From NCBI GenBank assembly GCA_021464245.1, contig JADCRB010000013.1, forward strand, positions 12,621,245-12,685,244: a stretch of DNA of 64,000 bases, given 5' to 3'. Every line of letters starts with the position of its first letter. Positions within the stretch are counted from its first letter, which is position 1. A model generated the notes under the pieces. The model was not told the origin of the DNA and did not search any database. It saw only the letters and a program-made list of their open reading frames with translations. This stretch comes from Carallia brachiata. Taxonomy: Eukaryota; Streptophyta; Magnoliopsida; Malpighiales; Rhizophoraceae. The position numbers were made by a program, and so were the translations under genes. Below, one piece after another: positions 10,804 through 24,300 of the stretch.

Positions 10804-12944
10804 AACCTTACGAGCAACCCCTTTTTTCGTTTTCACTTCCAAGTTCCATCCAGAGTCTGATTATGCGAGCGAAAGAAACAGTTGCAGTCAAGCAGGCGGT
10901 AAATCTTTTTTTTTGTTAATTTAATTTTTTTTCAAAACATAATGTAAGTGAAAACTAACAAGATTTACAAGAAGCATAACAAAATGTGCGTGAAGAATGA
11001 AAAAGTTGCAACAAGAATTGTGTGTTATGGTATTACACTTTTCATTTATTTTCATGCACTTTTTTTTTTTTTTTGCTTTCTTTTTCATGCACTTTTGATT
11101 CTCATTTTTATGCATTTTGTTAGTGTTCTTGCAAATTACGTTTTTTTTTTCTAATTTCTATATATTTTTAAAAATGCTATTTTGATGTAAATGACACGAG
11201 CAAGTCCTTCGTGTGGCTGATTCGTGCGTCCTAGTAGCATTTCTGATTTCCCTTCCATCTACAGCAGTTTTCTTCTTCTTCTTCCTTTTTATTTTTTATA
11301 ATAAAAAAACGAAAGCAAAGAAATTCATTAGTTAAAAAGAAATCATGTACGGAAGAGGCTAGTCCGACTCACATAGCCCACTACAAGAAAGCAATAAAAT
11401 ACGATAAAAATTACTTTATCATATAAGTCTAGTCTATAGTTAACTAAGTTCGTGATCCTACAACCAACCCAACAAGATAGAATTAAAAATAAGTCGAGGC
11501 CCAAATCCCAGTTAAGAGAACAGCCTGCTGAAATGGAAACCAAAGGCCCAAGGCCCAACTTCAATGCAACCACGCAACCATACTACAGTACTTTTCTGGC
11601 GATGGTTTCTACAGTAAAAATATGGTGCTTAAACATCCCCGAAGGTCCCAACCCAAATACTTATTTGGACTAAAGGTCCAAACTTTTTAATGCCCAAATG
11701 CCCAAAATTTGCAAGGACACCGTCTTTAAAGGCCGAATATGACAACTGCATAATCAAAACAAAGGGCATTCGCCTACCTAGATTTTGTACTCCTTGATGT
11801 TTTTTTTTTGGGCTCTTAGCCTTCTATACCCAAAGAAAAGAAGAGAAAGGGCCCTAATGGGATCCACCCCATTTTACATTTGTAACTATATATCAACATA
11901 GCAATAAGTAGTAAAGATTTTTATTTTGAAAGTTTCAAATTCTAAGTTAAGGAAAGAGCGTGTGAGATTTATAAGGTTAGAATCAATGAAATATATAATT
12001 TATTATATAATTCATAACTTAATAAATCTTTTCTGAAAACTTACAACAAGTAAAGAAATTTGGGTTACAATAATACTTATGTCATTTATGACTCTTTAAA
12101 AAAAAAAAAAAAAAAAAAACTTATATCATCTCTGTCTATATCTATAACTAGATTTACATAGATCAAAGACAAGGAAGCAGACTATCGGAGGTTGCATTGA
12201 CGGACAAGGCGTAATATGCACTTGAACTCCCACCACCTCCACTTCTCTTATGGTATGCGGGATAATTCGGTACTTTATCCCTCAAAATGCTAAAGTGTTT
12301 TTTGTGGTGTTTTTTAACTCGCAACTCTCCTTTCTCGCTAATATTTAACACAATAATGATTAACTATTTCATTTGTTTTTCCTTTAAAAAGAAGCAAGCA
12401 ATGTGCTGAAGTGGTGGGATGACGTGCTTAAGTGAGAGAATTCAATTTTGTTCGTGGCGCAATGAATAAGCATAATTCTCCCGAATCTCATAAAAATTCT
12501 CTTTTGTCAATCAATTTGAAAATGAAATCTCTAATCTTCAACTTTGAATTCTTTTAACCAAAAACTTTGAATTCTTTTAACTGTTGAAATTACATGTTGT
12601 ATGATTGCAGCCAAGACTAAGTCAATGAAAAAAGGAAAAGTGCCATTATAAGCAGAAAAGGGAGGGGATAGAATATCATCAATGGAAACTAGCTAGATTT
12701 TAGCCAATGGTTACTAGTTGATTTTTTTTTTTTTTTTTTTGACATCGGTTACTGGTTGATTACTACAAAAGTATGCAAAACAAAAACACCATACTTCATT
12801 TTGGGAATTTTTTTTGACACGAATTATATTTATATTTATTTATGCTAACTTCTTGTGCTGCATGGCATATTATCCCTGAAACATAAAATATTTTATATAT
12901 AATATCAAATTTTATTAGGGCATCATTACATGGACAGACAATTT

Positions 12945-13134
12945 GGACATACGTTCGTAAGCAGACGATAGTTTGTATAACTATAAACATATTTTATGTA
13001 ATTATAAAAAAAAAATATGAAACAAAAAAAAACGATAATATTTTTTATATCACTTTTTATCATTACAGTTGTACAAAATTTATTCACAGTTACATAAATT
13101 AACGTCTGTCTATCGTATACCTAACAACGTATCC
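12945..13134. mobile_element. Short MITE-like element, about 190 bp
   Basis: The left end (GGACATACGTTCGTAAG) and the reverse complement of the right end (GGATACGTTGTTAGGTA) form imperfect inverted repeats, with matching inner blocks (ATTTTATGTAATTATAAAA against ATTTATGTAACTGT). The core, with TATTTTTTATATCACTTTTTATCATTACAG, resembles the core of the insertion in INV-C intron 2 (57,880-58,122), suggesting one family. Confidence 0.45.
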
Positions 13135-16100
13135 TCACTGACTTTTTTTTCGATTTTATTATGTCCAAATAAGTTCGTCTTCGTGTGTATATGTAGTCAA
13201 ATCATACTTACTGTTATTCACTTCCGAAAAACTTTATGGCTCTGGCTAACACAATGGGCCTTCAATCATCGACTTTTCAAGATGTACCAAGTGAAAGTTC
13301 CTATCTTCTTTTTTCTAATCAAAATCTGCCACACATTGTAAAGGCACCGACCAGATGGATATAGCATCAAAACTTCAAACTAAAAATAAAAGAATGATTA
13401 CATGGGGTAGATTAGAAAGATAAATAATGATACATAATTTATATAACCTACACTTACTAATTATTTAAAAACAAATTTATATTAGTTGAATTTGGGGACT
13501 CGTGCCATCTATTCGCTATCGCTTGATTTTACGTAACAAGTTACCTGCCAACTCAATCAACCCATAAAAGAAGCTCATCATTTTGTTTCCGTTAGATTTT
13601 AGTCATGTTAGTGAATCTAATCAACATTTTTTATTTAAAATTTGTTGCTAGTAGTTTTATTTTTTATAATTACTAATAAAATAGAAATATATTAACATTT
13701 TTTAGTAGTAAATTTGTAATATATTTAATTTTTATTTTTTTTATAGTTAATCAACACATATCACGTATGAACGACTGTAAAATATGAGATAAAATGATTG
13801 TCGGTAGTAAAATCTTTTTTATTTTCATATATGAAAAGATAAATACTTAGCGAGACTTTTTAAATAAGATCAAAAGAGATATAAGATCATTGGATGAATA
13901 ATTTAGATAAAAAAATAAATTGAAAAAAAAATATTTGATACTACCGAATGAATTATATAGCTACTTTAGTATTACTTAAAATACAATTATATAATAAACA
14001 TTGTAAAAAAATAATGTCCTTTTTACTAAAAGATCAATATTTCTTATTAACAATTCACAATTACACCTCATAACTAAGAGATCATAAATTTAAACTGTAT
14101 GCTTAAAAGGAGTTAATGGGCGTATTAAAATTTTAATATAATCAATCTTTCCGTCTCATCGAACTATTAGTATTGTTATTTCTACATGTCAATATCGTAT
14201 TATTCATGCGGGACAGTTCTATTTGAATTCATAGATGAAGTTAACGTATAGCAATCATAAACATGACATCAGAATTACGTAATATTCACGTAAATATTCG
14301 ATTTATAGATAAACAAGAGAGCACATGTCTTTTTAATTTCACTAATTTTTCTTGAATTTATGAATTAGATCTCAGTCAACAAATCATTTAACCCAGAAAC
14401 TATAGGTGCGATTAAATGAGTATATTTAAAATATCGCGATTTGAACTAAAGACCTAATGGTTATCAATCATGTCACGAAACGTTTAAGCTAAAAATTTAA
14501 ACTATTGAATAAACTCGAGGATGGTGACATATAAAACTCTAACGATCCCAAATTAATAATAAGTTACACAACATAAGAGATTCTCTCCTACTCATATTCC
14601 TTTCTGTTTCAAGCACAAGCGGAATCTAAAAGCAACGCTTAAAGAGTTTAGAAGCAAAGCTATAGCAAACACCCACAACATTTTTTGAAAGTATTCTATT
14701 GGCAAAGCGTGCATGGCGAGGATTCTTTTTGCATTAGTTGTTTAAGAATGTTGCTTTCCTTCCTTAAATTATTTACTCAAGCAAACAAAAAGAAATAATT
14801 GAAGAAATGACATGCAGTGCCAATGGCACTTTCAAAGTTAGCCCATACATCAAAAAATATATATGTTATATAATTGATGACCTATAACATATACGACATG
14901 TAACATATACGACATGTTAGGGATCAGCATCTTTCTTCTTGCACAACTTGTACTAATGTTATAAACATCCCATCTCTGAACTGCTTTTTCTCATGATAGG
15001 CTAATTATACCTTTCTTTGAAAATTGATCACTCATTATTCTCTCTCTCTCTCCCTCTCACACATATAGACAAGTGGGAGGGATGAAGAAGCGAATTTTAG
15101 TTTACCAAACTGTTTTATTACATATAAGAAAGAAATACGTAATTAACTAACGATTGTATCGACACATTTTTTTGTGTTTCTTTTCATGTGTTGGTGTAAA
15201 AATTTAAAAAAAATTGGCCGGGGTGAAAATCATCGGGCTAGCGACGGATTGAGATGAAAAATAATGAGCTCCACATGTTTTGATTTCTTTTTATTTGAAA
15301 TTTGAATTTTGCCAAATACTTATTGGACATGCAATAAGTCCAAATAAATGTACAATGTGCAATAAGATTATAAAATGTGTAACAATCTGTTAGATGTAAT
15401 TGAGACTTATTGCACCTCCCATGAGCCTTGTTACATATCTAATCCAATCTTGTTGCACAATCCATATTTTTTAGCAGAAAACTTGAAAATTTTTTTGAAA
15501 AAAAACCACTAGGTTGGCGTGGGACCTACTAAATGAGTCTCCTCCTTATTTGTTTTACCCGTTTGTGTAATTGGACTCCTGAAAAAAAAAAAAAAAACTG
15601 TAATGAAAAAAAGTCAAATAAGGGAGTACTTACACCATTGTCATACAAATAAGGGAGTGCTTAAACAATTGTCATACTAATAGGACATTTAGTGATAATT
15701 AAATTTTTTGTATGAATAATGTCTCTTGCGAATTTCCAAGTTTTCACCACTTTTAAATCCTTTCATACAATTGATTCATCAACCAATAAACAGGCTTGAC
15801 GTGAGCCTTCTTCTTTTGTAAGGGATTTTTATGGTACATGTTTGTGGGAGATTGCCATAACATCAGGGGCTACTTTATCACCACTACTACCATTTTGGAT
15901 CAGAAATTACACAAAACAAGTAACAAAGTCTTTTGCAGAGGTCAAAATGAGAATAAAACTGATCCTTCTTGGGATAGTAAGCTGTCAAACAGCACCTCCA
16001 GTTTTGCGAATAAACAGCATTTCCATTTCAAGCTAACTTGCACGTCTGTATATATTGTATCACTTTCTCACAAATCCTTATGGCCATTGGAGAATCCAAT

Positions 16101-17678
16101 GCTTTTCAACTGTACCATCAAAAGTACATAAACGTATATGCTTTTACTTTTTATTTGTCACACAAATGTGTGCACAGAGTATATGCAAAGTAATCTTTTT
16201 TCAAGTGGACTTGTTTTCATTTGTTAAGTCAGTCAACATGTTATTTATTTTTTAGGATACATGAGAGCTTCATTATATGGACTCGTAATATTTGAAGCGA
16301 AATAGACTTTAGGTACAATGGTTGTAAAATATAATCAACGGCCGTGATAATATCTTGTGTAGATACACGTTTGAGGTGTGTCAACCCACCCGTGTCTAGT
16401 GTGTGTAACATTTGCATTACGATAATTACCTGACCAATATAAAACATTCTGTTCTTAATCTATTGGTTTTTTTAATAACTAAATTAATCATCAAATTAAA
16501 AATCCGTTCCTTTTTTTTTTCTCCCCTAATAGTAGACATATAAGTGCTGCCCAACAGTTGGACCGCCATGCATGTTCATGGCACTACTGGAGCATCACGA
16601 GTTTTTATCTATATTCGAAACTTTGGGCTCCACATGTGATGAGACAGTGAACAGCAGCTTGTCTTGTGTACAAATTAAGAGAGATTTTGAGCAAATTGAA
16701 TTGATTCCATGGTAGATAGTGTCATTTCAGACCAAATTGGAAATACAGCTTTAGAATTACTGAGATGCTGACTCTTTGTTTTTAGTATAAAAAAAAAAAA
16801 AGGAAGAAAGAAATGGGAAATTTTATAATTTGATAAACCCCTTTAAGTATGAATTCAGATAGTGTCATGGAAGCTTAGTGAAAATAATATTTTTTCTTTT
16901 CGTGGAATAATGGGGCAACTAATCAAAATTAGTATTAAAAGAATATAAATTAAATATAGATACCAATTAAAGGTGCCAGCAATTTGTATATCTATCAATC
17001 TTTGACAGCCTCTTGCTTCCATAATTGTTTTAAATATAAAACAATTCTATTGATTATAGTATGAGTACTTGTGGTCATCATGTTAGGCCTAACCATTTGT
17101 TAATTAATCTCAATCACTAAATTAGTATGATAAGTTGTTATGCAATTAGTTTCTGTTTTTGCACTGAAAATGATGAACTAATTTGTACTTTTGCAAGCTA
17201 GAACATGCTTTACTTGTTTTTTTTTATGATAAAAGGCAATGTTACAAATTAAAATTTTATGTTTGGTTTTTCTTCCAAAATATCAAAAAGTAGAAATATA
17301 AAATAATAAACAAACCCCATATCCGTTTTATTTATGTATTTGAAATGCTTATCTGCACTGAGAACTAAGAAAATACTTAGCATACAAGCAAATCTGCCAC
17401 AAAAAATTTTGTCGTATCATATGTCATGTTACATAGTTTTGCTAGTAAAAAAATAATATTATTCTTAATAAGAAAACATTATTTGATGTTTTTTAGTTTG
17501 TAAGGCTAAAATTTGAACATACTGCCAATTATACTGGTAGATCTTGTGATTAGTGGCAATATTATTTTAATTGATCAGCGCATTCCAAGCTCAATTAAGC
17601 TTTTATATTTGTATAGAATTACTCGTGAAGAGAACTATTGCCCAAAGTTACAGCTTTCAAAGTGCATGAACAAATGCC

Positions 17679-17709
<31 letters not shown>

Positions 17710-18063
17710 AATTAATGTCAACAAGAACAATATTATACAAGAATGGGCCCATGTTTCTTTACTTGAAATTGTTAAAATAATGGAACAATAATTTTCTCAT
17801 CATCCATTTTTTATTAAAAAAAAAAAAAGAAAACCAAATGGTTTTGCTCATTTATTATAGAAGCTTACAAGAGGACAGTTGGAAATCATTAACTTTGAAG
17901 GGGGGGGAAAGAAAAAACAGTAATAATCCTTGAATTTTGGGGGCATTAAACTATATGCATTTTAAGATGTTCTTCCCTTTGGGAAGCTTTAAAAAGGAAA
18001 AAAAAAAAAAAAAAAAAGGAAAGGAACATTTAGAAATATAGAGCTCCATTTCATTCGAATATC

Positions 18064-20368
18064 CTAACCTTGCCATGATTTCTGAGAGTGAATGTGTTGC
18101 TCATCATGAGAAGTGTTGACACAGTTACCAAGACCAGCAAGGTTGAGTATTTCACTCTGAGAGAGAGGCCTAAGACCCAAGAAATCTCTGGTCAAACCTT
18201 CATTTCCATTACCATTAGCACCACTTGTTGGTATTATTTTTGAGGGTACTGAGAAATTAGTCCCACCATCTCTCTTTGGATTCAAAACCCCACCACCACC
18301 AAATGCATCCTCAAATGGAGTCTCTTCAAACCCAGAAGCAGCAGCAGAAGATAGAGAATTCACCATGTCTTGAAGTAGTAGAGCACTTGAATGTGTGTGG
18401 CTAACATCAGGTCCAGCAGCAGCTTTATTTCCAAAAGAAGCCAAGCCATGGAGGAATGGCCCACCACCACTTGACAAGTACTCAGTTGAGGAGGACAAAT
18501 TCAGACCAAAACCAGCTGTGCTTGCATAGTTAGCAGAAGAATAAGCATCTTGTTGTTGTTGGTGGTGGTGGGGTTTCATTAAACCAGCAGTAGTAGTACT
18601 AGCTTTGCTGCTCATGGTTGCGCCCATTTGAGCTGCTTTCTGCAGCAATGCAGTGGCTGACATGTGTGCTGCGTCTGCAGAATGGTAGTGTTGTAGAGTG
18701 GGGCCAAGACTAGGGTTAGGGTTTAAACGCAAATCTTGGTGACCCAACCTTGTGGGCAGGATGAATGGTGATGATGAGGAGGAGAGGTCAATGGGTGCCT
18801 GTTGTTGTGGTGGGCCAGGACCATGAGCTGCGCTGCCCCTATTCCTGGTTGGCAAGCCAGCCATGGTGGCAACTCTGGCCTTAGAGTACTAAAACTTTGT
18901 TGCTCTTTTTTTAGTGAAAATGCTTGTAAATCTTGAGCATTGAACTGGGGTACTTGGAGATTGATTTGCTGAGTTGAAGAGGATAGAATTGGATTTGGAG
19001 CTCCCGTTATGGCTCTTGCACTTTCCTCTGCTAAAGCATCACAGAAGGCCCTGTGAGTGATAAAACTATCCCTCCTGAAAAGACAAAAAAAAAAACAGAA
19101 AAGAAAGATTAAAACAAAACCTCAGACAAAAGAAAACAAAAGAAATTGCCATAAGAATGCTCTCTCTCTCTCTCTCTCTCTCTCTCTATGTGCTTCTCTC
19201 CTTCTCTATGCATTTATTGTTGTTTTCATTCTAGAGCTAAAGACATATAAGTCCAACTAAGCTGCTGCAACCAAAAGTTGACATACTTAGCCACCCCAAC
19301 CTTCTCTTTGCCACTCTACCTTTCTCTCTCTCTTTGAGTAGGCTGTCAAAGTAGAGTATGCTAGCTAGTAGATACATTTATTTAAGTTTCTTATATGCAT
19401 AAGATAAAGTATAATTGAAGTACTTTGTATCTATGTCTGGCATTTTTTTAAGAGAATGCATTCAATGCAAATTCTTTTTGTCTACATATTGGGAACTTCA
19501 ATAAATGAAATTCATCGCTTGTTGTACCTAAAACTGGGCCTCATGTTCTTGTATATGCGGATTTCCTAAAGTGATATTGGGGGGTTTAGTTTTACCTTGA
19601 GAAAAGTGTTCCACAGTCACATCTATACTCCCTAGTGCCACAGGTCTTGGAGTGAGCTTTCCAGTCTGATTGAACTGCATACCGCTTTGTGCACTTATCA
19701 CATTTCCACTTCTTCTCACCATGCTTTCTGCAAAAGTGCTTCTTGATTCCTGTCAGGTCCCCAAGTGCCCTTGATGGGTCATGGTGCACACAACTTGCTT
19801 CTGGGCACACATACACCTTCTTCCTTATCTCTTTGCTTGTTCTTTGCTTTAGCTTCCATGGAAGATTGTGCCCTCTTCTATGAAGCTGAAGATTCTGGTC
19901 TCTTTGAAACCCCTTGTTGCAGATCTCACACACAAATCTGTTTTTTGCCAGTAGGGTCTTGGGTGATAAAGCTATCACTTCTGCATCTGGGTCTGATGAT
20001 TTGCAAATCCAGCCAAAAGCAATAAAGGGCAAAAAAAAAAAGATTCTAACTTTCAGGAAAAGATAGGAAAAAAGAAAAAACTGAGGCCTTTATATGACAT
20101 ATATGGATCAAGCAAAAGTCTTCTGTAATGGTGCAAATCATATAGATTTCGAACCTGGATTTCCTGGCAGGTTTCTCTTCTTCTTCACAGGTTGGGTTTG
20201 AGCTTGAGTTGGAGGAGCAAGATATTGCTGATGATGAGGATAGTTGGTGCCAGTTTCCTTTTTGTTTCCTGAAGAACCACTTGCTTCACCAGAAGCTGAG
20301 GTCAAATTGGACATGTTTTCCTCTTGTTGTTGCCGTTGGTGCTGGTCAATTATCAAGCCTTTTATCAT
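18064..20368 (-). CDS. INDETERMINATE-domain (IDD) C2H2 zinc-finger transcription factor, one frameshift as sequenced
   Basis: This is a nuclear DNA-binding regulator of the plant IDD family. Exons are 20368-20155, 19992-19596 and 19074-18064, for about 540 aa; Met19 at 20314 (MSNLTSASGEASG) is the likelier start by family comparison. It has a basic nuclear signal, KKKRNLPGNP, then the four-finger ID domain: C2H2 (C93, C96, H109, H113), a second C2H2 in CPEASCVHHDP...HFCRKH, and two CCHC fingers (CDKCTKRY..., CDCGTLFSRRDSF...). The C-terminal half carries RPELPPWLAC, MSATALLQKAAQMG and TRDFLGLRP, typical of the IDD2/GAF1, IDD4, IDD5 and IDD7 subgroup, known partners of DELLA/GRAS proteins. Between PPWLACQPGI and SAAHGPGPP the reading frame slips (near 18,836-18,839). 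The leader contains a long CT tract. Confidence 0.9.
19161..19187. repeat. (TC)n microsatellite in IDD intron 2
   Basis: About 27 nt of uninterrupted TC repeats lie inside the intron between the second and third IDD exons. Confidence 0.9.
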
Positions 20369-20917
20369 CTTCTCCTAGACAAGCACTTCTACAAATTCTG
20401 AGTCTGCATCATGGGTTCTCACAGATCTTTGTCTCTGGCATATGAGAAAAAGAAAATCAAACTACAACAAAAGATCTAAAGACAAAAGAAACCAAACCTT
20501 AAAAAAAAAAAAAAAAGAGCTAAAAGAAGTGAAACTGGAAGCAGAAAGAGCCCAAAATAAAGAAAAAGCTCAAAGCTTGAAACTGATGTCTCTCAAATGT
20601 ATAGACTAGTGGCTACTTTGGTCTTAAATTTGAAACTTATATATATATATATAACACTTTAGACCAGATGGTTTTCTTCTTTGTCTGCGTTTCAAGCAAA
20701 GAGACAATTTTGGTTTTTTGATAGCTCAAAAGAAACAAGAAGAAAAGATAGAAAGAAAAAAAAAAGGAAGGTAGTGCTCATCGATCCTCACCAAAATTTT
20801 TTGATAAACCTCAGCTTTCTAATACAAAGAAAATCCAACTGTAACCACACAAACATGAACATAATAAACAAAACAAAAAAGAAAAACAAAGACCCAGAGA
20901 GAGAGAATGAGCTTGAA

Positions 20918-20958
20918 AGAGAGAGAGAGAGAGCGAGAGAGAGAGAGAGAGAGAGAGA
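20918..20958. repeat. (GA)n tract upstream of the IDD gene; (CT)n on the coding strand
   Basis: About 40 nt of GA repeats, broken once by a C, lie about 550 nt upstream of the IDD start. On the gene's own strand this is a CT repeat, a common element of plant leaders and core promoters and a potential GAGA-binding-protein (BPC) site. Whether it is transcribed cannot be told. Confidence 0.6.
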
Positions 20959-21199
20959 TGTGGATGAGAATTGAGGGGGGAGACAGTGTGGGTGTGATCC
21001 TAAAGAAGTCCAAAAACAAAATGCCAGAGAACCAAAAAGAGAGCACTACAGGGCTGAACTCTGACGTTGCACTTTCTGTCTTTTCTTTTGTTTTCTTGCC
21101 AAAATTCTCCTCCAAACTCCCCCCCAAAAAAAAAAAAAAACTTTCTTTTTCTTATTTGTCTATTTTTGCTTTTTTTTTAACAAGTTTATTTTGAATTCT

Positions 21200-21331
21200 C
21201 TGCTGAAATTTAATCCCCTTTTTTAAAATACATGCTCCCACCTTTCCTCTCCCCCATAAAGTAAGCGCTAAAGAAACATAAAAGCCAGCCCCATGTAAAA
21301 AAAGATATTATCATGTTGTATACACTCTTAT

Positions 21332-21373
<42 letters not shown>

Positions 21374-24300
21374 GTAGACAGAGAGAGAGACAGAGAGGGA
21401 TTGTTAAGTATATTCTTTAAGTAAATATTATATGAATGTAGGTGAATTGATATAGTGTACAAAAGTAAATTTAAAAATTATTCTATTATAATTATTATTT
21501 TTTAATATTTCGATACATAATCAGAATGAACAATAGAGGCCACCAATATAAAATTAACCATCATAATAATAATAGAATATAAGTATGTGTCTGTCCGTAC
21601 GTTGTCAAATTTTCTGCATCAGTGTGTAATATGAAACTCATTTTTACATCATTGTTAGAAGAACATTGACAGATTTCTACATTTACGGGGACATGATTGA
21701 TTCATTGATTATTTTCTGAACAGGCATGGCTCAAAGCTGATTTGAAACTTTATCTTTCTTTTTTTTTTTTTGGGAAAAAATTAGAGTTCAAAAAAAAAAT
21801 TTTAAAAATCGTCTGAATGTAATTGATTAAATTTAATGTATAATTATTTTAATTGTAATTATAATTAAATACCAAAAGAAAAATTATTATATTTTTTCAA
21901 CTCTTACTAAATTATATATGGAATTCAAATAATTATATTTAAGTACTTTTTTAAATATATATTTTTTTGAAAATATAACAGTGTCTTTTTTTTTTTTAAT
22001 TCGGATTACAACTTTCACTTTATATTTGACTAGGCCATATTGGCTACTATAGAATATATAGAAGCAGCTACAATCTCTGACAATCTTGCATGGCTCAACA
22101 AATAAGAAACTATGGGACTCTAAATATTCTATCTAGGGTGCCTAACTTCAACCATCTCCTCCTCTCAATCATGATTATATGTTTTTACATAATTGCATCA
22201 TCAATCAGTGAATCAACAATTTCTGCTGGTGCCATTAACATTGATGATGATGATGATGTGGATGACATAATGATTATAGGCAATGACTAAAATCCATGCA
22301 AGATAATGAGATAGGAGCAAAAGCAAGATAAAGATACATATCATACATACACCTCAACATATGGTTGACTTCATTGCCAAGCAGTTACAGAGACAGTACA
22401 AATATGTGTATGGTCCTTTTAACAGAATTTTGACCCCGTAACTATGACACTGGTTCGCAGCTTCAAGGACCACCTGTGGTTTTTAGTTTTCTTGACTTTT
22501 TTTTTTTTTTTTTTGTCTAATTATTGACTGTTGATTGAATCAACAAAGGTTAAAACAGAAAACAAAATAAATAAATAAATAAATAAATAATTCGTTTCCT
22601 TTTGGCTAGGTAGCTGTGATATAGTGGAGTGCAAAAGCAAACATTTGTTAAAACTCATAAGAAAAAAATTATGTTGCATACACATAAGTAGTTAAAAAAT
22701 TGATATATAAAATTTGAACTGTTGAATAATAAAAAATGTATTAAATTTAAAAAAAAATAAATTAATTATTAAATTAACTGAGTATTTTCTATGTGATATA
22801 TTAAATATGTCATCGTAATCTTACATTAGTTAGAACTCTGGTGAGCACGCCTATATACATATCGTGTATAATGCCTTTTCATGGTACAATTGTAGCGTAG
22901 CACTTGGAGAAATTCTGTGTGAACTTTGAAAAAAGAACACAAATTAAGTGTCATCAACAATGACAGGGAAAATATTAAAACTTGCAAACTTGTCTGTTCT
23001 TATAGATTTAATAGGATTGTGAGTTCATGTGAAGCTACGTTGTCTTTCTATTTGTTCATGTCTTTGATGATTAATAAAATATATCTGGGTACCCTTATAA
23101 TCTATTCTTATAAGAAAAAAGATACGAAGACGAATCTTTCTAACGGAAGAAGACGAGTGTGAGTCTCACAGATGTTTTATATTTTTTTTTTGTTTGAAAA
23201 AAAAAACATTATGTGTGTATAACTTAGGTAAAATATGCAATAAACTTTCAAAAATACTATTTGCACATTATATTTGTATGTACATGATAAGCATTTTAGC
23301 AAAAAATAATAGAAAGCACAATGAAACCCACACCCGTTTGATGCTCTGTTTGAATTCTGCGGCACTGCAGCGGAGTCCTTATTATAATTGGCTGCAACAT
23401 ACATATAATCCCTTGACCATGTCAATTACATATAAATCACCCTCCATATATCAAAATCCCGAGCTAGCAATTGTCAATACCCGACTGGGTCCATATATTA
23501 CTATGAAAAAGAATACTTTACATCCAGATAAAACTCAAAAATTCTTTCTTGCAATAATTTTATAATTTGATTGATTATACAATTATGGTGAGAACGAACT
23601 TGGGAGTGTTTGTGGAAGCTGCGTGGTAGGACTATAAGTATGGTTTGTCTGAAAGAATTTCTTCTTCGTAACATTAAAAAACATTGTATTTAAGTGCATT
23701 CGTTTTACAAGAAGAATAAAATTATCAATTGTCTATATCACATAAGAGAGATTCACCAAAATTTAGAAATCTTACGGTGTACAGCATAATGTGAGGCGGC
23801 TGGATGATTGAACATACTTTTTCTTATTCTCCATTTTGAAAAAAAAAAAAAATTTAGCTCTCACAAGAGTGACTTCAAAGTAATAACAAAGTAATATAAA
23901 GTCGTTAAATGATTGAATTCATGAAACAAAAAAAAATAAATTTTTAAATGTCATTGAAAACACTATATTGTTACTTATTACTACTTAAACATGTAGAAAT
24001 AACAAGTCATGACTACATTAGTGTAGTCATAAGTTGCGTTGCTCTAAACATTTATCACGTTGCCGTCTAGTATTGAAGGACTATGTATAGTCGAAATTAG
24101 GTAAGGCATTTCCTATCATATTCATAATCCCAATGGCTAATTTTGCTTCTTTTTTTATTTTTTATTTTTTATAACCATTGGTTGTGTGGAGTCTTAGAAT
24201 ATTTAGATTGGAAGAAAGATGGTCATTCTTCCACATATATAAATCCATATTTTATGTCCCTGCCAGAGATTCATTCATCTCAACATTCGCTTTCATAATT

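Larger units (their letters stand above)
9300..18060. other. Intergenic region, AT-rich, no supported gene
   Basis: This is 8.7 kb between the divergent start side of BGAL17 and the 3' end of the IDD gene. Open frames are short (under 100 codons) and lack domain, splice or codon signals. Recognisable content is an 0.88-kb inverted-repeat element (9,925-10,803), a small MITE-like element (12,945-13,134), several poly(A)/poly(T) runs (12,098-12,119, 12,721-12,740, 17,680-17,704) and general AT-rich DNA. Confidence 0.6.

Noticed and set aside
15838..16131. Overlapping frames of 64 and 97 codons in the intergenic region
   Set aside because: They overlap in different frames, have no domain and no splice or promoter context; expected by chance in 8.7 kb.
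20819..21194. Frames of about 100 codons on both strands around the GA/CT repeat
   Set aside because: Both are driven by the dinucleotide repeat (ER and LS runs) and not by coding constraint.
22090..22290. 66-codon frame with a hydrophobic stretch and an Asp run
   Set aside because: The Asp run comes from a GAT repeat, there is no supporting gene structure, and it lies in repetitive intergenic DNA.
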